This document shows positions 10,291 to 19,740 of a DNA stretch of 64,000 nucleotides, one piece after another (position 1 is the first letter of the stretch; every line of letters starts with the position of its first letter). The DNA is from Skeletonema tropicum. Its lineage: Eukaryota; Bacillariophyta; Thalassiosirophyceae; Thalassiosirales; Thalassiosiraceae. The DNA is taken from NCBI GenBank assembly GCA_037178625.1, contig CM074132.1:2480001-2544000 (forward strand). Reading direction: 5' to 3'. The notes under the pieces were generated by a model, which made no database searches, was not told where the DNA came from, and saw nothing but the letters and a program-made list of their open reading frames with translations. Position numbers and translations under genes: made by a program.

Positions 10291-10753
10291 TGGATTCCAT
10301 ACCCATTCAATGAGCGTGGCTCGTATCCACTATGAGGTAAGTATTCTAGCTGCAAGAGCAGTACTATTACTCCGATGTAAGCGGCATGGTGGTGGTCGGT
10401 GGTGAATGTTCAGGTTGTGTTCAAATGAAAAATCGGCGAGAAAATGAAGAAATCGATCACCGATTTGAGTGTCTTCGCGAAATCAGACGATCTAAAGTAG
10501 CGACTGTACCATACTTGCGAAGAAAAGGGCCGGGTCAGCTGGTCCGCCACTTGCAAGCAGCACATACACACGTCGTCTTCTGGTTAGGTGCAATACAGTT
10601 AGTAGTAGTGCTTCAATCAAGTATTGTAGTAAGAGTAATGAGTACTTTACAGCTTCCCTACGATCTAAGATTCAACGAGTCAAGCAGTGACACCAAGCCC
10701 GAGGATGGCATACATGTTCTCGAGATGTCCAGAACAAAACATCTAGAACAGAG
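10291..10753. other. Intergenic region upstream of the 1562-aa gene
   Basis: Upstream region of the minus-strand disordered-protein gene, and probably also the distal 3' UTR of the Prx5 gene. A plus-strand ORF at 10386-10859 crosses it and also overlaps the Prx5 SECIS-like element; I do not accept it as coding. Confidence 0.4.
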
Positions 10754-10799
10754 GTCTCAGTCCCAAGACACTATCGCTTGGAGAGTCAATGGGACGTCA
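10754..10799 (-). promoter_or_regulatory. SECIS-like element of the peroxiredoxin 5 gene
   Basis: About 140 nt downstream of the TAA stop in the minus-strand 3' UTR. The quartet is TGAC (10799-10796, preceded by A) against TGAG (10759-10756). Helix II begins with GTCCCA (10795-10790) paired perfectly with TGGGAC (10765-10760). After a TT/T internal loop, GAC (10787-10785) pairs with GTC (10769-10767). After a T-T mismatch, CT (10783-10782) pairs with AG (10772-10771). The 9-nt apical loop CCAAGCGAT carries the unpaired AA at 10779-10778. The lower helix is weak (AGG/CCT only). Eleven Watson-Crick pairs plus quartet plus AA loop make this a good SECIS candidate. Confidence 0.7.
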
Positions 10800-10941
10800 T
10801 TATCGCCTTATCCAAAGATGAGGATAGTCACTCTTAGTACACATGAATCCAAGTCTTGATTTCTACGTAGATTTCAAACGGGTCACATTCAAGTTGTTCA
10901 TTGTCTTTGTGCTTCAAAAATAGCATATATGTTGGATCAAA

Positions 10942-11716
10942 TTAAAGTTCATCATTCTTGTGCTTCAAAATAGCATCCAACAATGCCTCCGCAAGAGTAT
11001 CCTCCGGATAATCATCACCGGCAGGATCATCCTCTCGTTCACTCACAGCTACATACTTCACTTCCCCATTGACCGCATAAACCGCAAATCGCTTACAACG
11101 CCCAATAAGACCCTTCGAATACGGACCAGGATGACGTAACTCCATTTCCAAAGTGCGTGTCAACGCTCCCTCGGGATCCCCCATGAATTGAATCATCCCA
11201 TCTGGATCAATCATTTGATCCTCTGCCCATGCCTTCATGACGGCACCATCATTGACACAGTAAATAATAATTTCGTCAACTCCCGCCTTTTCTTTAAGAG
11301 TGTTCTGAAGCTCTTGGTAGGAGGGTACCTGGCGACTGGATCAGGTGGGTGTGAAGGCGCCGGGGAGGCCGACGAGGATGATGGATTTGTTGGTGGCGTA
11401 ATTTGCTAGATTGATCTTGTTGGGTGGGAATCCTTGATGGAGTTCGATGGAGGGTAGCTGATATGGATCGGTGTTAGACAGATGAATTGATTGTTATAAC
11501 GGAGGTGAAGAATACATGATTTGTTGAGAAGATATGGATGGAATTACATAATAAACGAGTTGACATCTTTTAGACATCAATTGTGTCACATCATATGCAG
11601 CCCGCAGCCCGCAGCCGGCATTTGCTCACCTTATCTCCAACTTTCACAGACGCCACTAATGATGCAGAAGAGGCGATGACGGCAAGAGCCAACAGAGGCC
11701 GGAGGAATCTTATCAT
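10942..11716 (-). CDS. PRDX5: Peroxiredoxin 5 selenoprotein with ER signal and C-terminal NDEL
   Basis: Exon 1 11716-11630, exon 2 11457-10942; 172-bp intron (AAG/GTGAGC, CAG). Product 200 aa. Residues 1-23 (MIRFLRPLLALAVIASSASL and following) form a signal peptide, then VKVGDK begins the Prx fold. Exon 2 reads LVGLPGAFTPT, then TGA at 11343-11341 (codon 68), then SSRQVPSYQELQ. In Prx5/PrxII proteins this block is GAFTPxC(S/T)xxHxP, where the cysteine is the peroxidatic residue, so TGA replaces exactly that residue. The frame stays intact for 132 more codons with all later Prx5 landmarks (VNDGAVMKAW, the conserved Arg in GLIGRCKRFAVY, KYVAV). The protein ends in KHKNDEL, an HDEL-like ER retrieval signal. 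Expected role: thiol-dependent reduction of H2O2 or organic peroxides in the ER lumen. A SECIS-like element lies downstream. Confidence 0.85.
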
Positions 11717-12160
11717 GATATTAAAGCAGATGGTACTTAGTAATTGTTGACAGCTTTTATCTTTGGTGGACATAAAATGCCTGTATCGTACCTTGTGCCT
11801 GCCGCCATTTTTTGCGAGTTCGAGCGTTGAGTGAGTGATGGTCAGTAATTGGGATTCCATCTATCAAGCTACCATCGGCCAGCCAGCCATGCATCGGCAA
11901 CAAACTAGCAAAATTCAAGGTAAGCACCATGGGATTTCCGCCGCCGTATGGAACGTTGGATATGCTTATTCAGAATCACTGACAGTTGATATTCTTTGAG
12001 GAATAACTCCCTTTTTTGAATCTTTCAATCTAACCACAAATACGTGTCTCTCTCCCTCCCAAAATAAATCCTCTCGCTTGATTATTCCGTCGGCGGGTAT
12101 TATTATTTTATCCTTCTATTACATCGCTCTCTGCCCTACCTATCCAATGATTCACTTCAG
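11717..12160. other. Divergent promoter region
   Basis: A 444-bp spacer between the Prx5 gene and the small membrane-protein gene. It holds pyrimidine-rich tracts near 12040-12060. No other feature recognised. Confidence 0.45.
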
Positions 12161-12686
12161 ATGGTCAAAGTTTGGTACGAACCACCTCCATACGGTCCCG
12201 GGACCTCCCTCAACCGTCCTGCTTATGGGCAACAAGCAGGAGGAGCTCAATTGATCCAACAACTCTCCCGTCGTCCTCAGGGAATGTTGATTGCTGGTTC
12301 AATTGTTGCCTTTTCGGCTCTTGCTTACATTCCAATCAGTAAGTGTCATTTTTATATTCTGTCATTTTAATTGTAATATTTGGGGTGGTTGATGTTGATG
12401 GGGGCGGCATTGAGAGAAGGAGTGACCATTATCTGATGGTGGAAAAAATGGAAAAGGAAAATGAATGCGAATACAAAAACAATGTAATATACTAACATCC
12501 CCTCCTTCTCCCCCCCCTCTTCAACCCTTATAAAACACAGTGGTCCGTGAAGCTCGTCAAGGACTTCCCTTCACCATCTCCCCCGAATACCAAGCCGCCC
12601 AACGTGCGTACATGCGTTACCACAACATGAACCCAATTTTTGGAATTTCATCCAAGGAGGCGCGTGCTGCCGATGAGGCACATTAA
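12161..12686 (+). CDS. Small single-pass membrane protein, two exons
   Basis: Exons 12161-12338 and 12541-12686 with a 202-bp intron (ATCA/GTAAGT; branch-like tract CTAAC and acceptor CACAG). The junction rebuilds an ATG codon, and the product is 107 aa. The N-terminal 40 residues are Pro/Gly/Gln-rich (VKVWYEPPPYGPG), then one hydrophobic helix (MLIAGSIVAFSALAYIPI), then a basic-aromatic tail (FTISPEYQAAQRAYMRYHN) ending in a charged AREADEAH-like stretch. Size and topology resemble supernumerary subunits of mitochondrial respiratory complexes, and the convergent neighbour is a complex I subunit, but I recognise no family. The conserved-looking reading across the splice site supports a real gene. 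Confidence 0.7.
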
Positions 12687-13117
12687 AAGGTGCTTTTTCT
12701 TCGGTGATGTTTTTGGAGATATAGAGTTGATTTAGTTACATTAGTGTGATTACGAAGGAAGAAGGGGGGAATTATGTTGGAAGCAATTTCTAACAATTAA
12801 AGCAATGATTGAATTTTTATTTTCTTCACCATTTTTGTTATTTTTCTTTTCATGGGGGAGGACTTCTTTTTTCTCTGATCCTTCCATGATATTGCTGCAG
12901 TTTTGGTTTGAATTCAATCTATCCTCCTGTCCCTACTTTGCAATACAACGAAGGAGTCAATTTTAATACTGAACAATAATTTTACGATTTCAATGTGATG
13001 TGAACCCCCCGTCCTCTTCCCCGGAAATTAAATCACCTATTGTTGACAATTCAACTCCCCTACGATCTCTATCACGAAATAAAATCCACATCACCCAACT
13101 ACCTCTCTATCCCTCCT
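12687..13117. other. Convergent spacer
   Basis: 3' flanks of two convergent genes. T-rich stretches at 12810-12860; no supported feature. Confidence 0.4.
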
Positions 13118-13719
13118 CTATCCATGGTGCCTCATAAAATACGCCACCTTCCTAGGCATCCACTGCCCCCCAAAAAATTGACTAGAACCAGGCACCCACG
13201 GATTTCCCTTCAAATCCGTCACATTCTTCATAACTTCAGCCTCCCTCCTCAAATTGACCAATTCACGCTCCATATACTCACGATCCGCTTCGGCTTGCAT
13301 CAATGGTGCCAATGCATATCGGACTTTACGTTCCTGCATTTTTTGTTGGATGCGTGCCTGGTTGGTTTTGCCTACTTGGTAGTAACCATACATGATGAGG
13401 GTGGTGGCTCCTGCCCAGAGTTGCCATCCTTTTGGGCCTCGGTCTGGAAGATATCTGGTGAAGTCGATCTGTGATCAATCATTAAGTTAAGGTGATGGGG
13501 GGTTGAATAGTAATGTGAGTGTATGAAGAAGATGGCATCATTACAAAAAAGAGAGATTCTCAGCGAGCGTTGATGTTCATGTAGAGAAATTGCTACTTAA
13601 AGACACTCCATCAATGCTCGTGCAGAAAATGAAAACGAAGTAATATTACTTACCTTCTTGTAGCCCCCCGGAGGGGGCATATCCTGGATAGCCGCAGCGG
13701 TTGAAGGGCGTACTGACAT
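13118..13719 (-). CDS. NDUFA13: NADH dehydrogenase (complex I) subunit NDUFA13 / GRIM-19
   Basis: Exon 1 13719-13654 and exon 2 13468-13118; 185-bp intron (AAG/GTAAGT, ACAG). Product 138 aa, close to the usual 140-150. It begins MSVRPSTAAAIQDMPPPGGY followed by KKIDFTRYLPDRGPKGW, matching the NDUFA13 signature QDMPPPGGYxxIxYxRxLPxRGxxG. Then come a single membrane helix (LWAGATTLIMYGYYQVG) and a charged helical domain (RKVRYALAPLMQAEADREYM) equivalent to the R-x-A-L-x-P-L-x-Q-A-E-x-D-R element of the family. It is an accessory subunit of the mitochondrial complex I membrane arm. Divergent from the MDR gene to its right. Confidence 0.93.
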
Positions 13720-14061
13720 CTTGCTACTGCCTGTTTTGTGCCATGGTTGTTTGGCTGAGTAGGTTCGTAGTTGGGAGTTTCTTTAGTTGGGATGGAGCGT
13801 TTTGGCGGGATGGGAGTGATTCGTGAGTTTATATTTATTCGTGATTCGTGTTCGTGATCTCCCCACAAACTTTTGTCTTCGTCAAGACCAGAGCTGGCCA
13901 AGACAAAATGCCCCTCAAAGAACAAAGAAGAAATGGAGAGCTCTCGTTGTTATTGCCAAAACCTGCCTAGAGATAGGAACAATTGAGAGTTCTACTCCTA
14001 TCTTACATTACTTCTTCCTTGTCGTGTAGAGGCCCCTCATAAAAATAGCAACCTCAGATTA
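13720..14061. other. Divergent promoter region
   Basis: A 342-bp spacer between divergent NDUFA13 and MDR genes. A short imperfect TTCGTGA/TTATTCG-type repeat lies at about 13815-13855. Nothing else supported. Confidence 0.4.
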
Positions 14062-15279
14062 ATGATAGTGTCATCCATTGTTCTTGTCATCCAACTTTTT
14101 ATGCACATCATGACGACTGTTCATCAACCAGCGTCTTTCCAAATCCCACCCAAGATGCGAGCAGCACAATGCACAGGATACGGTGATAACTTTGAAGAGA
14201 TCCTCTCGGTACCACAAGATGGAACTGTCGACACTCCTCGTCTTGGCATTGATAAACCACCAGCTGCATTCAAGAATGAGATCCTCATTAAAGTTCAAGC
14301 AGTTGCACTGGCTCCTGGCGATGCTCGGGTAATGAGCGGAAAGACTCGAGAGTTTCAGGGACCTCCATCCTTCCCCTACGTTCCAGGAGGAGATGCTTGT
14401 GGCATTGTTGTGGCAGTGCCCGAGGAGACGAAGAAGGGAGATCAGTGCAAGTTTCGTGTAGGTGACAGAGTAGCAGCTCGATTCATGAACAAACCGATGG
14501 GGATGCTTTCAGAGTATGCCCTTTGCAACACAGCAGTTTGCGATGTAGTTCCTGAAAATGTATCATCTGAAGATGCTGCAGCTCTTGTGAGCTCTGCAAT
14601 GGCAGCGGTGATAATTGCTGACAGGATCCGAGAGGGAGATCGAGTACTCATTTATGGAGCTGGGGGTGGTGTAGGAAGCCATCTCTGTCAAATGGCAAGG
14701 CTTAACGGAGCATCCTACGTTGCAGGAGTTGGTAGAGATACTCAACGATTGATGGAGAAGCCAATCTCCTGCGATTGTGCAGTTGATTACACAAAGACTG
14801 ATCCATTCTCAGTGAAGGAATGGTGTGATGAACCATTCGATGTCATTATTGATCTTGCCGGCGGGACTTGGCCTGCTCTCCTCCGACAGAAAGCTGTAGG
14901 ACGCCCATCGATTGTCAAGTCTGCCAAGTCCAAGGGGCGTTATCTCACAACGACACCTGATAATCCCATCTATGAAATTCACTCAGTGCGGGATTTGTTG
15001 AAGATCTTCCTGTTCCCATCGCTGCGTCGTGCAATCTCCTCACGAATTGGATTTTCACGAGCTTCTTTGCCAAAGTACTCATATGTCTTGGCATTGCCCG
15101 AAACATCTGAGGCCCTTACAAAGACACTTGCGCTGGCCTCTGAGAAAAAGCTCGTCGCCTGTATCGATCCTCAAGGGCCCTTTGAATTCACAGATGATGG
15201 TGTCAGAAGAGCATTTGAATTACAAGCGAGTAAACATGCCAAGGGCAAAGTTGTTATTACGGTATCATCTGAGAAATGA
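14062..15279 (+). CDS. Zinc-independent MDR oxidoreductase (quinone-reductase/enoyl-reductase type)
   Basis: 405 aa, single exon. The N-terminal GroES-like fold is marked by ILIKVQAVALAPGDARVMSG and YVPGGDACGIVVAV, with GDRVAARF just after. The Rossmann domain has the nucleotide-binding loop DRVLIYGAGGGVGSHLCQMA and the later FDVIIDLAGG. No structural zinc cysteine cluster is visible, so it belongs with quinone oxidoreductase-like NAD(P)H enzymes. Substrate unknown. The first 16 residues (MIVSSIVLVIQLFMHI) are hydrophobic. Either they anchor the protein in a membrane, or translation starts at the later ATG (MTTVHQP), which would give a cytosolic enzyme of more usual length. Confidence 0.85.
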   Translation: MIVSSIVLVIQLFMHIMTTVHQPASFQIPPKMRAAQCTGYGDNFEEILSVPQDGTVDTPRLGIDKPPAAFKNEILIKVQAVALAPGDARVMSGKTREFQGPPSFPYVPGGDACGIVVAVPEETKKGDQCKFRVGDRVAARFMNKPMGMLSEYALCNTAVCDVVPENVSSEDAAALVSSAMAAVIIADRIREGDRVLIYGAGGGVGSHLCQMARLNGASYVAGVGRDTQRLMEKPISCDCAVDYTKTDPFSVKEWCDEPFDVIIDLAGGTWPALLRQKAVGRPSIVKSAKSKGRYLTTTPDNPIYEIHSVRDLLKIFLFPSLRRAISSRIGFSRASLPKYSYVLALPETSEALTKTLALASEKKLVACIDPQGPFEFTDDGVRRAFELQASKHAKGKVVITVSSEK

Positions 15280-15596
15280 GTTTGATGCGATGTTCATCAT
15301 TGTGTACGCCGATGTTTGTTCGCTGTCATCATTCTCCTCTTTAAACTGCAAAAATAAGGTTAGCATTATTGTATCGTACTCTCAGCCAGTGCTCTCTCTC
15401 TCTAGCATCCCATTTGTTCAATTTGATTTGAGCAAGTGTGTTTCATCTGCTACAAAAGCGTTTTCAATCCAGCGGTCCGTTATGACTTGAATATATGTAT
15501 TATGATTGAAAACTTTTCAAAGCAATTGTTATCTCCCGTCCATTCGAAGACACTTCTCTACTTGTGATCATCGATTATTTATTTGTCTCACTCTCG
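15280..15596. other. Convergent spacer
   Basis: 3' flanks of two convergent genes. A CT-microsatellite (ctctctctctct) lies at about 15392-15403. Confidence 0.4.
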
Positions 15597-16217
15597 TTAG
15601 AGCAATAACTGTGGTCCATCTTCTCCTCCCTCCGCATTATCCACCACAAGTCCCCCCTCTGTCATCATAACTCCTCCCTCTCCCTCCACCATACTCACTG
15701 CTCCCATCCCCAACGAGTCAAAATCACTCGCACTCCCCTCCTCTTCCAAACTAGCCTCCCACGCCTCGTCTTCATTCACATAACCACCACTTTCGATAAT
15801 TTTCTCTTCAGCAAGTCTGTGCCAATCTTCGGCGGAAGCTTGACTATTGACTGATTCCACCTTAGCAGCGGCACGTTGCCGTGCCAAGGCTAGGTAATCT
15901 AACCCACCGATATCGGTGTTGGCTGTGGCACGTTGCATTTCTTCCTGCATGTTGTCAGTTATCAAGAGGGTTGGTTCTTCTTCCTGTTGCTGTCCATCAT
16001 AATATTGTTGTTGCTCGTCATAATATTGTGGCTGTTGTTGATTATCATAGTATTGTGATTGATCGTTATTTCCATAGGCATCTTCTCCATATTGCTGCAT
16101 GAGTTGCGATGCAGAATGACGTACTACTGCTGATGGCCCTGCTGCTGTGAAGGCTGCTGCCATGGAGCAGCATGAGGATGCTGTGGAGAGCAGTGCGGCT
16201 ACTGATGTTAACTTCAT
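15597..16217 (-). CDS. Probable plastid-targeted protein, Gln/Tyr-rich, function unknown
   Basis: I start it at ATG 16217-16215 (MKLTSVAALLSTASSCCSMA), giving 206 aa; an upstream in-frame ATG would add 22 unhelpful residues. The start is a signal peptide followed by AAFTAAGPS. An alanine-phenylalanine junction like this is the import signal of diatom plastid pre-proteins. Next is a Tyr-Asp-Gln-rich stretch with repeats of QYYD (about residues 55-80), then a helical segment (DNMQEEMQRATANTDIGGLD, then YLALARQRAAAKVES) and an acidic Gly-rich tail. No known domain. Confidence 0.7.
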   Translation of the reverse strand: MKLTSVAALLSTASSCCSMAAAFTAAGPSAVVRHSASQLMQQYGEDAYGNNDQSQYYDNQQQPQYYDEQQQYYDGQQQEEEPTLLITDNMQEEMQRATANTDIGGLDYLALARQRAAAKVESVNSQASAEDWHRLAEEKIIESGGYVNEDEAWEASLEEEGSASDFDSLGMGAVSMVEGEGGVMMTEGGLVVDNAEGGEDGPQLLL

Positions 16218-16491
16218 TTTAATTTGATTGTATGGTTCGGTGGCCGTGGTAACTAATGAATGAGATGACAGCGGGAAATGCATACGGTAGTAGTGCGTAG
16301 TTCAAGTGTATGTTGTCAAAGAACAAATCGTCAAGGAGAAGCGAAGTGCGTGAAAAAGTGAGTGCAACGTGGAACTTCCGAGACCATCGATTCGCTGTTT
16401 TAGCGCTTTTTTCTTTTTTGCTTTTGCTATCGTACTCCCAAAAGCAAATCCGCCTATATCCCCTACGCCTACACACAAATCGATTAATACT

Positions 16492-17103
16492 ATGGGGAAA
16501 CCAAAGAACAACAAAAAGAAATCAGCCAAGAAGGGTTCTGACCAAGGTGATCTCCTCTACGTCAGCCCATCTCGAATTCGCTATCAGCACTCTCGGATAC
16601 GACCGACATTTAGTGGATGTGGTCGCAATGTCATGGATACTCTAGAGGAGATTAGAAGGGGAGATTTAAATCCGTACGATTTGCCAGTGATTCAGGTAAA
16701 TCATTAGGGACTCTATTGTATTTTGATGTAGTGCTCTGCTTTTTACTAACTTTGTTCTTCAAATGTTGACATCTCTCTCAAAATGATTAATCAGGTACTA
16801 ATAGGACCAGACGAAAATGATGGCAAAGGACCGTGGTACTTTTCACTCAACAATCGACGTCTATGGGTGTTCAAACAGTGTCACAAGGAAGGATTGCTTG
16901 ACAATGATAAATACAACAATACAATACCTGTACGTGTACGAATGCCCAAGAGTGCGGCAGAAGCAGAAAGATATAGTGTTGATAATTGTGCATTGGAGGC
17001 AAAGTTCATGGGGAAAGCAAAGACTACAGTGGATAAAAGTGTTGAAGATGAACCGACAACAGAAGATAATAGTGAAGCCAAAATAGATGACGAGACAAAC
17101 TGA
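16492..17103 (+). CDS. Conserved eukaryotic protein of unknown function (ParB/sulfiredoxin-like pattern)
   Basis: Exons 16492-16695 and 16795-17103; 99-bp intron (CAG/GTAAAT, CAG). Product 170 aa. After a Lys-rich start (MGKPKNNKKKSAKKG) the core reads YVSPSRIRYQHSRIRPTFSG, CGRNVMDTLEEIRRGDLNPY, DLPVIQVLIGPDENDG, then WYFSLNNRRLWVFKQCHKEG and VRVRMPKSAAEAERYS. The order (IRPxFSGCG, a helix, DLPxIxV, FSLNNRRLxVFK) resembles ParB/sulfiredoxin-fold nucleases and reductases, in which a short helix precedes a D-x-P-x-I-x-V strand and an NRR loop. This assignment is an inference from pattern only. The acidic C-terminus is probably disordered. An ATG at 16369 in frame would add an unlikely Phe-rich leader. 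Confidence 0.75.
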
Positions 17104-17209
17104 TTCAATCTCATCAATTTCATGCTTATATCATACTCCTACACGTATGTAGTAATTAATAATATGATCGTGCCCAACTTCCCAATTCAGTAATCACTAC
17201 AATAATGAT

Positions 17210-18079
17210 TTAGTTGATATTAAATTCAGGCTTCACAGGCCTGCCCTCCAAATCCCTCACAACTCTCAAACCACCCTTCTCTTTCTCATCTCCCACATAT
17301 ATTTCTGGATTGTACCCCACATCCTTTACATGGAACCCATCTCTCAAATCCTTCGTCGAGCCATCAATTTTAACAAGTGTGATCTTATTTTGAACCACAT
17401 CCATCTCTGAATCACCAGGTGCCGACCACAGTTCCAACGCCGAAGAATATGGCCCTGCCATGTTTTGTGGTCGGAGTTGATTCTTTGCATATTCTAGTAT
17501 TAATCGCTTTTGACTGATAATTGCTTCTACTTCAGTGGGGTACACTGCCCCGACCAACTCGTTGTCTGTAGCAGCATTATCTGGTCGCCAGTTGCTGTTG
17601 GGGTCGGCTTGTGCCTCTTCATCAGTAATCATGCGAATGACCTTGCCAACGAACCAAAAGACGCTCTCATCGTTAAGTGGGCTTCGAACGTAGACATCTG
17701 TCGTGGCAGTTTTACCAAATAGTTTGCGAATGCGATCAAAGTTGTTGGCAGCGGTCGCTAGCACTTTTGTTCCGCTGCCCGTGTAGCCTGAGACGGAACG
17801 AACTTTTGATGGGTCAAGTACTACTGCTTTGGATGAGGACTTCTTTTTGGTAGCTCCTCCAAAACCACCGGCTGATCCGAATCCGCCTCCTCCACCACCA
17901 GTCTTCTTTTTGGCGTCAAGACGTGTTTGTGATATGAGTGATGGATGATGGATGCTCTGGCACAACGTTTGCAGCGGCGTTGCTTGGGACTGGAATGCTG
18001 CCACAGCTGCAGACTGCGAGAGCAATAGCCCTGCAAAGAGCTTTGTTCTTGTGCGACTATTAGCAATAGCCTTCGTCAT
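17210..18079 (-). CDS. Plastid-targeted conserved protein, function unknown
   Basis: 289 aa, single exon. The N-terminus is a signal peptide (TKLFAGLLLSQSAAVAAFQS) with the diatom A-A-F plastid-import junction near residue 29. A Gly-rich linker (GGGGGGFGSAGGFGGATKKK) follows. The folded part, about residues 95-289, includes VYVRSPLNDESVFWFVGKVI, then AVYPTEVEAIISQKRLILEY and KNQLRP. It is close in feel to nucleus-encoded chloroplast proteins conserved from algae to plants, but I cannot name the family. No membrane helix beyond the signal peptide. Converges tightly on the 170-aa gene (106 bp between stops). Confidence 0.75.
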   Translation of the reverse strand: MTKAIANSRTRTKLFAGLLLSQSAAVAAFQSQATPLQTLCQSIHHPSLISQTRLDAKKKTGGGGGGFGSAGGFGGATKKKSSSKAVVLDPSKVRSVSGYTGSGTKVLATAANNFDRIRKLFGKTATTDVYVRSPLNDESVFWFVGKVIRMITDEEAQADPNSNWRPDNAATDNELVGAVYPTEVEAIISQKRLILEYAKNQLRPQNMAGPYSSALELWSAPGDSEMDVVQNKITLVKIDGSTKDLRDGFHVKDVGYNPEIYVGDEKEKGGLRVVRDLEGRPVKPEFNIN

Positions 18080-18202
18080 GGTTGTTAGGGGCAGTAGGAA
18101 GGCAAAGTGAAGAGTGGAAGTGCGAAGTGCGTCATGGTGCGTGGAAGAGAGGAGAGGCGAAAAGTCGAGAAAAGTACCAAAAAGTAAAAAGTGCGCCAGA
18201 TA

Positions 18203-18507
18203 AGACGGTTAGAGTAACTTTTACACCGCCTGTCCGTCTCATATTTTTCTTTTTGGACTCTCACAAATTAGTTAGTAAACCGCTAGCGTTGAAGCAGCCG
18301 TATGCAAAAATCATTATTCATACTCCTATCATATCATATACATCACCTGAAAGCATTTTATATGAGGTTTTCAACGATATCAAGAACATCGATCACACAC
18401 AAGGTCTTCTAGTTTATTTACTTAGTCCTTTCTGAGTACCGGATACCCTCTATTTCACAAAAAACTTGGTCTGTCATGCGCCAGGTGTAAAAGTTACTCT
18501 ACCGTCT
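18203..18507. mobile_element. MITE with about 26-bp terminal inverted repeats and TA duplication
   Basis: The left end AGACGGTTAGAGTAACTTTT and following ACACC is repeated inverted at the right end (rows near 18484-18507), with one extra T on the left. Both ends are flanked by TA (18201-18202 and 18508-18509), the target duplication of Tc1/mariner elements. Length 305 bp with no coding capacity. It sits in the divergent promoter between the 289-aa plastid-protein gene and the HhH gene. Confidence 0.75.
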
Positions 18508-18654
18508 TAGATGATGCATGATGCAACGATGAAGCAGCTACTTATATTGTACAAGTACATACTTATACTTAAGCTCATTCCATCATGAGATTCAATAATC
18601 TACCTACTCAACTCTATCACTGGCAAAAGAGTACCATCTACTTCAAACTATATA

Positions 18655-19740
18655 ATGATAGAAGAAGAATGGGAGTGCCCCGTCGGCCTAACTGCGGAGC
18701 ACGCAATCTGTGTTGACGATTCCAGCAGCGATGAGGAAGGTGAACATGTAACAACTTCTAGCAATGACAATCTACGCAACAATGACGAGCTTCGCCCAAC
18801 AGATGGAGGGAACACTACCAATAGAGCTAGCTCTATCTCTTCCTTCTTCAAAAGTGGCCCATCACTAGAACAAGCAGCTGCTTCTGGAGAAGAATCACGT
18901 GCACAAACACTGAGTGACACCATCAGCGATTCTAAGAAGAGTATTGCTGATAATAATCTATCAGATGCAACAAATGTAACTAATAATAAGCCAGAACCAT
19001 CACTTCCTCAAATGAGTGAAAATACCGACAATCAAAATGATAGCAACAGCAATCCTTTTGCAGCATTTGCCTTCAAGGCGGACGAAACACCAGCTATATC
19101 AAAATCATGGCAGAGTAAAAAGCGGACATTACAAATACCAAGTAAAGCTGCAGCAACTGCACGTTCTCAAAAGAAGGTTAAACAAGTTAAACAAGCGGCA
19201 AAACAAAAAGAGAGCAAAAAATCATGGTCAATTGGGGAATTACAGACCCAATCAACAAAAACAGAGGGAGATGAGCAACTCGACAAAGAAGAGCATCGTC
19301 AAGTATTGATTAAAAAATGGCACTCCTTCTCTGACTCAGCAGCACCAATCGAAGAGCGGAGATTCCAGGTACTAATCGCTGCTCGTATTCATGCGAGGTG
19401 TCAAGAACCAATCGTTCACAAAGCCATGCAGAGATTAAGGGAGTATTTTGCGACACGAGAAGAACCAAACAATGATGGAACTGCCCAATCGTTATCAGCT
19501 CATTGTCTGTCACAATGTGATCCAGAGAATGATATTGCTCCTTTACTATCGTCGGTATTATTTGGCAATGTCAAAGCGCAACATATAGTCCAGGCAGCAC
19601 AGGATGTACTAAGCAAGTTTCGAGGTCAAGTCCCAGAGTCCATGACTAGCTTGCAAGATATTACTGGCATTGGACCGAAGCTCTCCCAGATCTTAAATAT
19701 TGTCAATCGGCGAGACACTTATACTTCTTCCCTATCATGA
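18655..19740 (+). CDS. HhH-GPD/endonuclease III-like protein, truncated fold
   Basis: 361 aa. The first 225 residues are disordered, acidic and then Lys-rich (SQKKVKQVKQAAKQKESKKS), with a PIP-box-like SSISSFF near residue 60. The C-terminal 120 residues match the helix-hairpin-helix base-excision glycosylase fold: EERRFQVLIAARIHARCQEP, then NVKAQHIVQAAQDVLSKFRG, then LQDITGIGPKLSQILNIVN. The GIGPK loop lines up with the GVGRK of Nth, including the catalytic lysine. The protein stops there, so the catalytic aspartate region and the iron-sulfur cysteines of Nth are absent. It may be a DNA-binding derivative, or there may be unseen 3' exons. No clear donor site was found before the stop. Confidence 0.7.
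   Translation: MIEEEWECPVGLTAEHAICVDDSSSDEEGEHVTTSSNDNLRNNDELRPTDGGNTTNRASSISSFFKSGPSLEQAAASGEESRAQTLSDTISDSKKSIADNNLSDATNVTNNKPEPSLPQMSENTDNQNDSNSNPFAAFAFKADETPAISKSWQSKKRTLQIPSKAAATARSQKKVKQVKQAAKQKESKKSWSIGELQTQSTKTEGDEQLDKEEHRQVLIKKWHSFSDSAAPIEERRFQVLIAARIHARCQEPIVHKAMQRLREYFATREEPNNDGTAQSLSAHCLSQCDPENDIAPLLSSVLFGNVKAQHIVQAAQDVLSKFRGQVPESMTSLQDITGIGPKLSQILNIVNRRDTYTSSLS

Noticed and set aside
10386..10859. 157-codon plus-strand ORF
   Set aside because: No domain, low-complexity start, and it lies across the 3' UTR and SECIS-like hairpin of the minus-strand Prx5 gene.
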